Positions 1 to 8,278 of a stretch of 64,000 nt of DNA are shown here, piece after piece. A program made the translations under genes and the position numbers. The notes beneath the pieces were generated by a model. It was given only the letters and a program-made list of their open reading frames with translations, searched no databases and had not been told where the DNA came from. Origin of the DNA: Corynebacterium genitalium ATCC 33030 (lineage in GTDB: Bacteria > Actinomycetota > Actinomycetes > Mycobacteriales > Mycobacteriaceae). Location of the stretch: contig NZ_CM000961.1 of the NCBI RefSeq assembly GCF_000143825.1, positions 744,001 to 808,000 on the forward strand. Reading direction: 5' to 3'. Positions within the stretch are counted from its first letter, which is position 1. Each line of letters begins with the position of its first letter.

Positions 1-257
1 ATGAGCCAGAACGGTTCGAACCGGCGTTGCAGCGTACGGGGCGAACATCCCACGCGGTGGGCAACAGCATCGAGACTGGTGCCGGTGGTGAGATGATCAA
101 TGAAGGCGGTAAACACCGCTGCATTGGTGATGTCGCCGCGGTGCTTCACGCTGGATGCGCCGCATTGTTTGCACCGCCATCTGGTGGTGCCTTTGCTGGT
201 GGTGCCGTTGCGTTTCATCTCGCCGCCGCAGTAGCAGCGTGGTTGGTTCTTTGGCAT
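1..257 (-). pseudogene. IS1249-type transposase, N-terminal part (cut by window start)
   Basis: This encodes the first ~85 residues of the same transposase as at 52636-53814: MPKNQPRC followed by a zinc-ribbon-like stretch (CYCG...CKQCG). The coding part visible here is intact and continues out of the window to the left, so the gene itself may be whole. The IS3 insertion at 407 lies upstream of its start codon, between the gene and the terminal repeat, where it would separate the gene from its element end and probably its promoter. It is marked as a pseudogene because the element is split and can no longer be recognised as a unit at its ends. Confidence 0.6.
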
Positions 258-406
258 TGCGCCACCACACCACGGCGTACATAGCACACAGCGCTAGCCC
301 CTCCGTGGATTTGCCGTCAGGAAGCCAGATATATGCCCCAGAAGCATATATTTTCCTGAAACCTCGTGGTTAAGCCCCGGAAACCGGCGATTCCGGACAC
401 ACTTTT

Positions 407-1852
407 GAGGATGCGGACGTTTTTTGGACAGTTTCAATCTCACGCTACATTGACTTTTCGGTATTCGGCAATGCTCAAACCATCGAGGCTGATCTTGATT
501 CGGTGATCGTTGTAGAACTCAATGTATGTCGCGATTGCTTCTTTGAGCTCTTGGGGGTTCTGCCAGGTTCTGCCGTAGTACATTTCGTTTTTCATTCGGC
601 CGAAGAACCCCTCGCATGCTGCATTGTCGGGGCTACAACCTTTCTTCGACATCGAGCGAAGTATTCCGAACTTCTCGGTCATACTTCGCCAGCTGCTGCC
701 TCGATAATGTGCTCCGCGGTCTGAGTGAATCACCAAGGAGCCATCCATTGCCGGCTTTTCGGTTGCGATTGCTGCGTACAAAGTTTCTTCTGCTAACTCC
801 ATGGTGGGATGAACACTTGTTTTTGCTGCCACGACCTTCCCGTCAAAACAGTCGATGATGGCAGACAGGTACACGCGACCTTGGTTAGTAGCGAAAACAC
901 TGATGTCAGTCAGCCACAACCGATTTGGATGCTCAGCATGAAAATTGCGGTTCACCAGGTTAGGTGGTGCGGGAGAAATTTCCCCTTGATAGCTGGAGTA
1001 ACGCCACTTTCGTTTCGGGAACCAGGGACGAATTCCCTCTTCGTGCATGAGACGGCGGACGACCTTCTCACTGATAACGATCCCGCGATGGCGCAGTTCC
1101 CACCAAAGTCGGCGATAGCCGTAGGTGTTATTCGACTCAGAACTAATCTCATGAAGCAATTCGCGGATACGCGCGTGCTTATCCGGAGCAAATCGCTGTT
1201 GGAGTTGGTAGTAGAAGCTTGATGCCGCAAGATCAATAGCAGCAAGCAGCATAGATAACGGAAACTCGCCGCGTAACGCGTCAACCACTTCAGCCTTGTG
1301 CTTATTGCTGAGCTGACCCGGGATGACGCTGACGTCTTTTTTTACAAGTTCCAGCTCCTTTTCCAAAACAGCCTTGTCAACGAGCAGTTGAGCCATTTGC
1401 TTTTTCAGTTCTGCAGGATCATCGGCTAATGATTTCTCGAATGCTGCTCGGGTGGGCATGCGAGTGTGCTCTTTGCGTTCTCTTTTCGACATCAAACCCC
1501 ATTTTCCCTCTTCACGGTGGCGTTGTGCCCAAGAATAGACACTCATCTTTGAGCGCAGCTCGCATTCCACAGCGATGTCAGCTGGCCTCCAACCAGCGTT
1601 GAAGAGCTCAACAGCACGAAGCTTGACCTCAAACGGGTAGCGGGTCAATGTTTTTGACTGTTTGCGGGGTCGACCAGGTTTGGCGGGTTCACGCAACCAT
1701 TTGTACAGCGTCCATCGCCCTGGATAACCAAGTTCACGGACGGTCTTGGTCACCGATTGAGTGCGCTTGTAAACCTGCAGAGCTCTGCGTCGCTGCTCCT
1801 TGGTGTATGAGCGGTTCATGATGGAATCCTCCAAGATTCCGTCCGCATCCCC
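407..1852 (-). mobile_element. IS3-family insertion sequence (1446 bp), complete
   Basis: The ends are inverted repeats: GAGGATGCGGACG at 407-419 and the complement of GGGGATGCGGACG at 1840-1852. The host sequence in the intact IS1249 copy has five T residues at the target. Here there are four T on each side, which fits a 3-bp (TTT) target duplication, as expected for the IS3 family. One transposase gene fills the element. Confidence 0.9.
440..1819 (-). CDS. IS3-family transposase, OrfA and OrfB in one reading frame
   Basis: Transposase with N-terminal helix-turn-helix segments (residues ~1-110), a leucine-rich coiled stretch (~130-165) and a C-terminal rve/DDE integrase core. The catalytic acidic residues are visible in LWLTDISVF, IHSDRGAHYR and the glutamate of NAACEGFFGRMKNE. 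The start is placed at 1819 because GGAGG lies 8 bases upstream; the in-frame TTG further up has no such site. IS3 elements usually make OrfAB by a -1 frameshift on a run of A. A run of seven A (complement of 1337-1343) is present at the expected junction, but here both halves are already in the same frame, giving a 459-residue protein. Confidence 0.88.
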   Translation of the reverse strand: MNRSYTKEQRRRALQVYKRTQSVTKTVRELGYPGRWTLYKWLREPAKPGRPRKQSKTLTRYPFEVKLRAVELFNAGWRPADIAVECELRSKMSVYSWAQRHREEGKWGLMSKRERKEHTRMPTRAAFEKSLADDPAELKKQMAQLLVDKAVLEKELELVKKDVSVIPGQLSNKHKAEVVDALRGEFPLSMLLAAIDLAASSFYYQLQQRFAPDKHARIRELLHEISSESNNTYGYRRLWWELRHRGIVISEKVVRRLMHEEGIRPWFPKRKWRYSSYQGEISPAPPNLVNRNFHAEHPNRLWLTDISVFATNQGRVYLSAIIDCFDGKVVAAKTSVHPTMELAEETLYAAIATEKPAMDGSLVIHSDRGAHYRGSSWRSMTEKFGILRSMSKKGCSPDNAACEGFFGRMKNEMYYGRTWQNPQELKEAIATYIEFYNDHRIKISLDGLSIAEYRKVNVA

Positions 1853-1861
1853 TTTTGTCGT

Positions 1862-3049
1862 TTAACCCGCAAAGAACCAGACGCATACCGGAATGCCTGT
1901 AGCCCGGAAAAGCTGAGCGGGCAGGGTGATCACGCAGGAGACAATGTCGTCTTCGAGCATGTTCTTGCGGATCTCGCCCTCACCCGAGGTGTTCGAGGTC
2001 ATGGTGCCGTTGGCCATCACCACGCCCGCTTCGCCCTGGGGGCTGAGTTTGGAGATGATGTGCTGCATCCAGCCGAAGTTCGCGTTCTTTTCTGGCGGCA
2101 CACCGTACATCCAGCGCGTGTCGTCGGTGTTGCGGACCCAGTCCTTGATGTTGAACGGCGGGTTGGCTAGCACGTAATCCATCTCCACGCCGGGGTGGAT
2201 GTCGCGGGCGAAGGTGTCGCCCCAGCGCTCGCCGAGACCTTTGGCGCTCAGCGCGTGGATGGCGAGGTTCATGCGTGCCATGCGCCACGTGCGCTCGTTG
2301 AGCTCCTGGCCATAGATCGCGATTGCCGACGGGTCCCTGTCATGCGCTTCTAGGAATTTCTCCGCCTGGACGAACATGCCGCCGGAACCACAGCAGGGGT
2401 CGTAGACGCGACCCTCGGTCGGTTCGAGGATTTCCACGAGCGTGCGAACCACCGGGCGCGGGGTGTAGAACTCTCCACCGCGCTTGCCTTCAGCGGAGGC
2501 AAAACGGGCAAGGAAGTACTCGTACACTTCGCCGAGGAGGTCGCGAGCACGCTCCGGGCCTTCGGCGGTGAAGCGGGTGGTACTGAAGAGGTCGACGAGC
2601 TCGCCGAGGCGACGCTGGTCCACACTTTCGCTATTGTAGTTGTGCGGCAGCGTGCCCTCAAGGGAGGGGTTGTCGGCCATGAGGGTTTCTGCGGCTTCGT
2701 CGATAAGCTTGCCGATCGCCTTGAACTCGCCGCCAGCATCGCTGGTCTTGCCTTTGGAGTGGCGCTGCAGATAATCCCAGCGGGCTTTTGGTGCGACCCA
2801 GAACACGTTCTTTTCCAAATAGGCGTCACGGTCCTCCAGCTCCTCGAGGGTCTCCTCCTCGGTAGCGCCTTCCTCTTCGAGTTCGGCTCGAAGCTCCTGG
2901 CGACGCGCATCGAAGGCATCGGTGACGTACTTGAGGAAAACGAGGCCAAGAACGATGTCCTTGTACTGAGAGGCGTCCATGGAGCCGCGCAGTTTGTCGG
3001 CAGCTTTCCACAGTGTGTCCTGGAAATCCTTGATGGGGGTGGGGGTCAT
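1862..3049 (-). pseudogene. hsdM: Type I restriction-modification DNA methyltransferase (HsdM), C-terminally truncated by IS1249
   Basis: N6-adenine methyltransferase subunit of a type I restriction system. The HsdM N-terminal helical domain (FQDTLWKAADKLRGSMDAS) comes first, then the SAM-binding motif DPCCGSGGMF and the catalytic motif NPPFN. The protein runs 395 residues and stops at VCVWFFAG; the family usually has ~500 or more. The stop codon TAA is supplied by the terminal inverted repeat of the IS1249-type element (GGGTTAA), so the C-terminal region that contacts HsdS is lost. The start at 3049 is the first methionine of the conserved domain. No hsdS or hsdR is visible, although they could lie left of the window. 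Activity is doubtful. Confidence 0.85.
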
Positions 3050-3221
3050 ACCTGCGAGCCTACTTTGCAAGGAAGTCGGGGCCGCAAAAGGTGCCGCCAG
3101 CGTGTTCGCTTTCGCGCTCAAGATAATGTGCAGCAGATTCGGGCAACCCGTGAAGTTTCGAGGGCATCGAGGCTCGAGGTAGAGGTTAAGCAATCCGAAG
3201 TGAGGTTCAGCTTCACTCGAC

Positions 3222-3394
3222 GTCTCGCCGCCGCCGAATCCCGCGACAACAAGGTCCTCTTCGGCGGACGCCTAGGCACCTACCAGTACCTGGACATGCA
3301 CATGGCGATCGGAGCGGCCCTGTCCGTCTTTGACAACCACGTCCGCCCCTACTTCGAGGACGGCAAGGCGATCGACCAGCCGCGCGGGCACTAG
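3222..3394 (+). pseudogene. glf: 3' remnant of UDP-galactopyranose mutase (glf)
   Basis: About 57 codons ending in a TAG match the C-terminus of UDP-galactopyranose mutase: LAAAESRDNKVLFGGRLGTY, then QYLDMHMAIGAALSVFDN. The rest of the gene (roughly 330 codons) is absent and is replaced by the upstream region of the hsdM-like gene on the other strand. Glf supplies UDP-galactofuranose for GlfT2, whose gene follows at 9070. An intact glf must therefore exist elsewhere in the genome, because galactan is essential in this group. The reading frame stays open further upstream but shows no family resemblance there. The left limit is approximate. Confidence 0.75.
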
Positions 3395-3458
3395 CGGCCG
3401 TCAGCAATTCGGCCGACCCAGCGCCGAACTTGGGAACTCTCAGACAGTAGTGGTTCGG

Positions 3459-4643
3459 TTACTCGGGCCAGATCGCAAACTGTTCCAGTGCTTCGGATGC
3501 TTGGTGGGAGCGAAGATATTCACGCATGTAGGGCAGCTCGTAGTCGACGAACCCGTGTGATGTTGCCCGAATCATCTCCGCATCGATAAGTCGTTTGCGG
3601 TAGTTTCCGGCATACTGTGCGTCGACACCCATTCTTGCTGCGATGTCGGACATCCGGGAGGGGTTGTCATCGACGGACATAGCGGTAAGGAAAGTGCGAT
3701 CCACCTCCGAGAGATCAGCAAGAGACGGCTCGTGAACCAGTTGTCCCAGTTTTCGTCGCGCGTCAGCGATGCCTCGATTGACAGCTGTTTCATCTATCAT
3801 GTTTCCGGTTTGGTTCCGGAACGCGTGCTGCCCGACGAGTTGAATCATGAATGGGTAGCCGCCAGTTGCGCTCGCGGCAGTCTCAACTGCTTCCTGAGTC
3901 CAATCAACTCCGGCGATTGCAGATGTTCTCTGGAGTGCTACCTGAACGTCGGAGAGTGCGACCATACCCGTCTCGATCCGATTGGCGCGGCGCAGGAACG
4001 TGACTGGATTACGTCCCTCGTCAGCTGCCAGAAGGGGTTTTACTGCGCCAGGGATACCAGCCATCGCCACTGCGATCTCTCGGTCCTCCCGGACGAGGTG
4101 CTGAATCGTCGTCCCGAACTCGATTACCTCGTCCATATGGGCGTAGTGCAACTCGTCCAGCGTGATCAACACACCTACCGGTACTTGACCTAGCCGCATG
4201 TCTATCTCCCGTTGTTGGTCGAGCAACTCCTCCAACACGGAACGGAGGGTCGGCTCGGGAGAAAATGCGTCCACAGATTCCGTGGTCATGCCGAGGTTGA
4301 AGGGGCCAGTGATACCGCTTATCTGTCGCTGTGGTGCGTTCGAGATGTCTTCTAATAGACGGAACGCTTTATCCCTGATGCGCTCGTTGAAGCCCTTCGT
4401 CGTCGTTTCCGAAATGACATGCCAGGCATGCGATTTTGCGATGTTTTCGAACTCGTTCAGAAGAACCGTCTTGCCTATGCCTCTTGGCCCGGTAACAATC
4501 GAAATGCGTTCATGGCTTCCTGGGCCGTCGTAGAGTGCCGCGTCGAAATCGCGCAAGTAGCCTTCACGGCCTGCAAGAACTGGAGGGGTCTTGCCTACCG
4601 TTGCGGTGAATGGATTACGGGGGCGGGGTTCAGCGGTTGTCAT
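3459..4643 (-). CDS. AAA-type ATPase with C-terminal winged-helix-like domain
   Basis: 394-residue ATP-binding protein. The Walker A motif is GPRGIGKT (residues ~52-59) and the Walker B-like motif VLITLDELHY (~158-167). A region at ~315-370 (MSDIAARMGVDAQYAGNYRKRL) reads as a winged-helix DNA-binding segment. This layout resembles Orc/Cdc6-like and archaeal-type STAND ATPases, many of which are of unknown role. It starts at 4643 with AAAGAGG just upstream, preceded by an array of 9-bp repeats that could be its operator. It stands alone on the minus strand in the accessory region between the glf remnant and the antiporter. The function is not known. Confidence 0.75.
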   Translation of the reverse strand: MTTAEPRPRNPFTATVGKTPPVLAGREGYLRDFDAALYDGPGSHERISIVTGPRGIGKTVLLNEFENIAKSHAWHVISETTTKGFNERIRDKAFRLLEDISNAPQRQISGITGPFNLGMTTESVDAFSPEPTLRSVLEELLDQQREIDMRLGQVPVGVLITLDELHYAHMDEVIEFGTTIQHLVREDREIAVAMAGIPGAVKPLLAADEGRNPVTFLRRANRIETGMVALSDVQVALQRTSAIAGVDWTQEAVETAASATGGYPFMIQLVGQHAFRNQTGNMIDETAVNRGIADARRKLGQLVHEPSLADLSEVDRTFLTAMSVDDNPSRMSDIAARMGVDAQYAGNYRKRLIDAEMIRATSHGFVDYELPYMREYLRSHQASEALEQFAIWPE

Positions 4644-4650
4644 GGCCTCT

Positions 4651-4686
4651 TTTTACAACTCCTTACTATCTTTACTATTTCTACTA
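4651..4686 (-). promoter_or_regulatory. Four tandem 9-bp repeats in the leader of the ATPase gene
   Basis: On the minus strand, reading toward the start codon, the sequence is TAGTAGAAA, TAGTAAAGA, TAGTAAGGA, GTTGTAAAA, immediately followed by the AAAGAGG ribosome-binding region. The period is exactly nine bases and the block is much richer in A and T than its surroundings. This is what an autoregulatory operator array or a small iteron set would look like. Binding by the adjacent ATPase is only inferred. Confidence 0.5.
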
Positions 4687-4816
4687 CTTTTCCGATCTTT
4701 GTGGGGGAAGTTTGTGCGAGCCTACTTGCGGTGCTTCCTGGGAGGCTTAGAGCTCTCTGGTTGCAATCGAAGTTGTTCTCGCGTTTTCGACAACTCCGAG
4801 GACTATCGTCGGGCGC

Positions 4817-5074
4817 ATGCAACCACATACCGAGGAGATTTTCGTCCACCACCAGTGCCCCCACTGTGCAGGCGTCATCGAACAGTTCAAGTCTGACCAC
4901 GATCGGTTCGGCGACGCCGTGCTTCTCGACATCACTGACATCCGCAATCTCAAGACCTTCCTCGAATACCGCGACTCGCTGGCGGGGTACAAAGAAATTG
5001 TTGAGCAGGGGAAGATCGGTGTGCCGTCGAAGGTCATCGGCGGAACAACCGTCGAGTTCTTCGACGAGGTGTGA
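4817..5074 (+). CDS. Glutaredoxin-like protein
   Basis: 85-residue thioredoxin-fold protein with the redox motif CPHC near the N-terminus (HHQCPHCAGVIEQF) and a GVPSKVI segment that matches the cis-proline loop of glutaredoxins. It ends TTVEFFDEV. No clear ribosome-binding site precedes the ATG. It is divergent from the ATPase gene and about 105 bases upstream of the antiporter gene, so it is probably its own unit. The family reduces disulfides or senses redox state, but the substrate is unknown. Confidence 0.8.
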   Translation: MQPHTEEIFVHHQCPHCAGVIEQFKSDHDRFGDAVLLDITDIRNLKTFLEYRDSLAGYKEIVEQGKIGVPSKVIGGTTVEFFDEV

Positions 5075-5179
5075 CTGTCCAAAATTTCGCAATGCAAAGT
5101 GAAACCGTTTCAGAATGCCAAGTGGGTTCTGTGACCAGCGGGAACCTGAAGTGTCCACTCCCTCCGCTACCATGATCGC

Positions 5180-6787
5180 GTGACCATCCTCCTCGCAATC
5201 ATCGGCCTCCTTCTCGCCACCGCCCTCGTCGCCGCGATCGGTGAACGCACCGGCCTTCCGTGGTCTGCGTTGCTGACCGTCGTGGTCGCTCCGTTGCTGT
5301 TCATTCCCGGCATTGAGACGATCAGCTTGGACACGCACCTCATTCTGCCGATCTTCATTCCACCGCTGCTCTGGTCGCTTGCTCGCCGGACGAGCTGGGG
5401 CATGATCCGCGCACAAGTGCATGTGGTGCTTGTGATGTCGGTGATGTTGGTCTTTCTCACCATCGCGGCATTGACGGCCACGGCGATGTGGCTCATGCCG
5501 GGCATCGGCCTCGCTGCGGCAATGGTGCTGGCTGCGGCGATCGCCCCGCCGGACCCGGTGGCTGTCGACGCGGTGGCGGGTTCGGCGGGCATCCCCAAAC
5601 GCATCACCGGCACGTTGGAAACTGAGGGCCTGTTCAATGACGCTGCCTCCATCGTCGCGTTCAATGTCGCGCTCACCGCGCTCGTCGCTGGTGGGGACGT
5701 GGATTTCAGTGAGGGCGCGCTCAAGTTCCTCTACTCTGCTGTCGTGGCTGTGGTCGTTGGCCTGATCGCCGGCCGTTTGGCGGCGCTGTTCGTCAACACC
5801 GTCCACGACTCCTTGATACGAAGGGCGTTTACCTGGGTCTTGCCGTTCGCGATCTTCATCGCGGCGGAAGAAATTCAGGCATCGGGTGTCATCGCCATCG
5901 TGATCGCGGCAGTGGAAATGAGCTCGCGTGCGTCGTTCACCGCCGAGGATCGCCTCTCCGGCAACGCCTTCTGGGAGACCATCGAGTTGCTGTTCACCGG
6001 CCTCGCGTTCGGTCTCATCGGGATGAGCGTGCGCGACGCGATTGACGACGCTGGAACAATGGTGTGGCAAGCCGTCGGCATCGGACTCGTTCTCTCCATC
6101 GTTGCCTTCGTGGTGCGTTTCGCCTGCATGTGGGTGCTGTACCAGTTCAAGAAGCGGATGAACCGGACTGACGTGGCACCGTTGCGCATGCAGGAAGTGC
6201 TGCTCATGACGTGGGCCGGCATGCGCGGCCTGGTCACCTTGGCGCTCGTGCTGTCCATCCCCGCTGGCACGACCAAGTACCACCACGAGCTCTCTGTCAT
6301 TGCCCTAAGCGTGCTGACCTTCACCATGGTCATCCCGGGTCTGCTCCTGCCGTGGCTGGTGCGCCAAATGGACCTCGAGAATGGTCCCGACGCGAAGGGC
6401 GACCGGGTCAACGCCGAACTCAACCAACGCGCCTACTTGGCTGCACGGCGGGCAATCCAGGAGCATGGCCCGGAGCTCGCGCCGGAGTCTTATGAGATGG
6501 TCCAGGTGTGGCTGGGCGAGTTCGCCGAAAGGAGGCAGGTGGATCCGGAGGGGGCGAAGGAACGTCGTCAAGCATTTGCTCGCGCGCGGAAAGCCGCAGC
6601 TGATTTGCAACGCATCGCCCTGCAAGCTGCGACTGAAGAGCTGCAGAAAGCGCGCGGCGAGCGGCGCTATAACCCCGCCGACGTCGACGCGGTGCTCGAT
6701 GAGATCGACCGGCTCGTGATCGCTAGCGAACGTGACGCTCTAGCATCTCCGGGGCAGATGGTCGCGTGGCAAAAGCCCACGCCGTGA
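5180..6787 (+). CDS. Na+/H+ (cation:proton) antiporter, CPA1 family
   Basis: 535-residue polytopic membrane protein with about 11-12 hydrophobic segments in the first ~400 residues and a hydrophilic, arginine-rich C-terminal tail (~410-535). NhaP/CPA1-type motifs are visible: the acidic PPDPVAVDAVA in the membrane and LFNDAASIVAFNVAL with the Asn-Asp pair of ion binding. It exchanges monovalent cations for protons across the cytoplasmic membrane. The GTG start at 5180 lies seven bases after a TACCAT -10-like hexamer (5168-5173), so the message may be leaderless. Its 3' end overlaps the convergent gene at 6723-7934 by 65 bases. Confidence 0.85.
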   Translation: MTILLAIIGLLLATALVAAIGERTGLPWSALLTVVVAPLLFIPGIETISLDTHLILPIFIPPLLWSLARRTSWGMIRAQVHVVLVMSVMLVFLTIAALTATAMWLMPGIGLAAAMVLAAAIAPPDPVAVDAVAGSAGIPKRITGTLETEGLFNDAASIVAFNVALTALVAGGDVDFSEGALKFLYSAVVAVVVGLIAGRLAALFVNTVHDSLIRRAFTWVLPFAIFIAAEEIQASGVIAIVIAAVEMSSRASFTAEDRLSGNAFWETIELLFTGLAFGLIGMSVRDAIDDAGTMVWQAVGIGLVLSIVAFVVRFACMWVLYQFKKRMNRTDVAPLRMQEVLLMTWAGMRGLVTLALVLSIPAGTTKYHHELSVIALSVLTFTMVIPGLLLPWLVRQMDLENGPDAKGDRVNAELNQRAYLAARRAIQEHGPELAPESYEMVQVWLGEFAERRQVDPEGAKERRQAFARARKAAADLQRIALQAATEELQKARGERRYNPADVDAVLDEIDRLVIASERDALASPGQMVAWQKPTP

Positions 6788-7934
6788 CGACGAAGGGGAC
6801 CGCCAGAAACATCAGCGGCGGCAGCGAGTGCAGGATCAGGCTGTCGAATGGCCACGTCGGATTGGCGAAGATGACCAACATGAGCAGCCACATCGCCGGC
6901 CAATGCATGGGGGATTGCGGTCTGACCACGGTGAGAACCATCGGCAATAGCCAAATCGCGTAGTAGGTCTGCAGTAAGCCGCTGGCCATGAAGCCGCCAG
7001 CGAAGCAGACACCAAGCGTGACGAAGGCCCACATGACCTCGTCGACATCTCGCCAGCGCCAGAGCTTTACGACGGCTGCGAGCGTGGCCGCAACAACTAA
7101 CAGTGTCAGCAGCGTGACTACCCACTCCGGCCAGCCGAACATGATGCCCAGGCCAGCGACGGAGCCGTTGAAGCGGGGGCGGGGCTCCGATAGATAAGGC
7201 ACCAGGTTGGTGAAAAACAGCTCTGGCTGTGCAATGGTGAACCAGCCAATAGCGAACAGGACCGCGCAGGTGACCGCGGCGACAACGACCACCGCTGCTT
7301 GGAACAGCAGAACCGAGATGATCATGAGCACGCCGAACTGCGGTTTCACAGAGATCGCCAAGCCTGCGACGATGCCCGCCACGTACGCTTCCGGGCGGGT
7401 GAAATGCTCTTTCCAGTTGGCCCCGCGCAGGCGCAACGAGCACCAGACGAACACCACCATGAGCAGTAGCAAGAACCCATTGATGTTTGTCAGGGATAAC
7501 GTCGCGCGAACCGGTTCCGGGGTGAAGAACACGACCGTGACTATGAGTGGGAAGACGTAATGGAAGTGGCGTTTGGCCACCATCCACGTTGCTAACGCCA
7601 GCGCCGCGATGATGCACAGTGCGCCAAGGGCCAGCATGACTAACCGGCCAGTGGACTCATCGCTGAAGACGCCGATCGGGGCGATCACCACCGTCCCGGC
7701 GGGCGTGTACAGGTAGTGCGGCATGTCGATCGTGTAGTCCGAGTCGAACACCGTCTGCCCAGCAAGATACTTGCGTGCTGCAGTCCACACCGGTGTGAAG
7801 TCAGTGCCGGGATTTTGGAAGGGGACGGTCACGGCCGCATGGAGGAGCGCGAACAGCATGGTTGCATACAGAAGCACGGCCCAACGAGGGCCTTCCAGGG
7901 CTATGGCCAGGCGGTTTCTGGTCGTTGTCGACAC
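6723..7934 (-). CDS. GT87 (DUF2029) membrane glycosyltransferase, AftC-like arabinofuranosyltransferase
   Basis: 403-residue polytopic membrane protein of the polyprenyl-phosphate-dependent GT-C type. The first periplasmic loop carries NPGTDFTPVWTAARKYLAG, with the acidic residue expected for catalysis, and GLAISVKPQFGVLMI is the conserved central signature of DUF2029 proteins. In mycolata this family includes AftC, which adds alpha-1,3 branches to arabinan. The gene is close to the galactan and arabinan genes, which supports a cell-wall role, but the exact linkage made is inferred. The start is GTG at 7934. The tail overlaps the antiporter gene. Confidence 0.7.
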   Translation of the reverse strand: MSTTTRNRLAIALEGPRWAVLLYATMLFALLHAAVTVPFQNPGTDFTPVWTAARKYLAGQTVFDSDYTIDMPHYLYTPAGTVVIAPIGVFSDESTGRLVMLALGALCIIAALALATWMVAKRHFHYVFPLIVTVVFFTPEPVRATLSLTNINGFLLLLMVVFVWCSLRLRGANWKEHFTRPEAYVAGIVAGLAISVKPQFGVLMIISVLLFQAAVVVVAAVTCAVLFAIGWFTIAQPELFFTNLVPYLSEPRPRFNGSVAGLGIMFGWPEWVVTLLTLLVVAATLAAVVKLWRWRDVDEVMWAFVTLGVCFAGGFMASGLLQTYYAIWLLPMVLTVVRPQSPMHWPAMWLLMLVIFANPTWPFDSLILHSLPPLMFLAVPFVVTAWAFATRPSAPEMLERHVR

Positions 7935-7989
7935 AAAAGGAGACTAACACGGCAACTGCGCCGGGCCGGGGACCTGAAATGCGAATGCC

Positions 7990-8170
7990 AGGTTAACAAA
8001 CTGGATTGTTGGGTCGCGTCAAAGTTAACCCATGGTGAACAAGGTTGATGGGGCAACAATGCGCGTCGGCGTGTCGCGCCTTTTATGCTGGTAAACGGCG
8101 TAAGAATAGGTTGATATGAACCAAAGCTTGACTCCGACCAACTATCTGCTAAAGTTAACGGCAGGTTAAC
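7990..8170. promoter_or_regulatory. Four GTTAAC palindromes upstream of the three-helix protein gene
   Basis: The gene-free stretch 7935-8278 holds AGGTTAAC (7990-7997), AAAGTTAAC (8021-8029), AAAGTTAAC (8151-8159) and AGGTTAAC (8163-8170). The last two are 12 bases apart and the first two 30 bases apart. Each is a six-base palindrome with a purine-rich 5' flank. They look like binding sites for one regulator or nucleoid protein. Nothing else is recognised in this stretch apart from the ribosome-binding site of the next gene. Confidence 0.4.
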
Positions 8171-8278
8171 GCAGAGGGAACGAGAAGTTCACTTTGAACC
8201 TCGCCCGAGGAGGTCCCCCTCCACGGGCAGAACACATTCAACTTCATGGCAATCGCAAAAACTTGAAAGGAGGATGCC

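Larger units (their letters stand above)
1..1868 (-). mobile_element. IS1249-type element (IS256 family), partial, interrupted by an IS3-family element
   Basis: Bases 1-406 appear identical to bases 53558-53963 of the intact IS1249-type element further down, in the same orientation. The remaining terminal bases of the element (TTTTGTCGTTTAACCC, 1853-1868) lie on the far side of an inserted IS3-family element (407-1852). The terminal inverted repeat therefore ends at 1868, where it abuts the truncated hsdM-like gene. The other end of the element lies left of the window, so its target duplication cannot be checked. The order of events is readable: IS1249 entered hsdM first, and the IS3 element then landed inside IS1249. 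Confidence 0.9.

Noticed and set aside
2642..3221. Possible longer glf-containing gene on the plus strand
   Set aside because: The open frame upstream of the glf remnant is antisense to hsdM and shows no UDP-galactopyranose mutase sequence. Only the last ~57 codons match.
4640..6286. 548-codon minus-strand frame opposite the antiporter gene
   Set aside because: The product is rich in Arg, His, Asp and Gln with no domain. It lies opposite a clear membrane protein gene.
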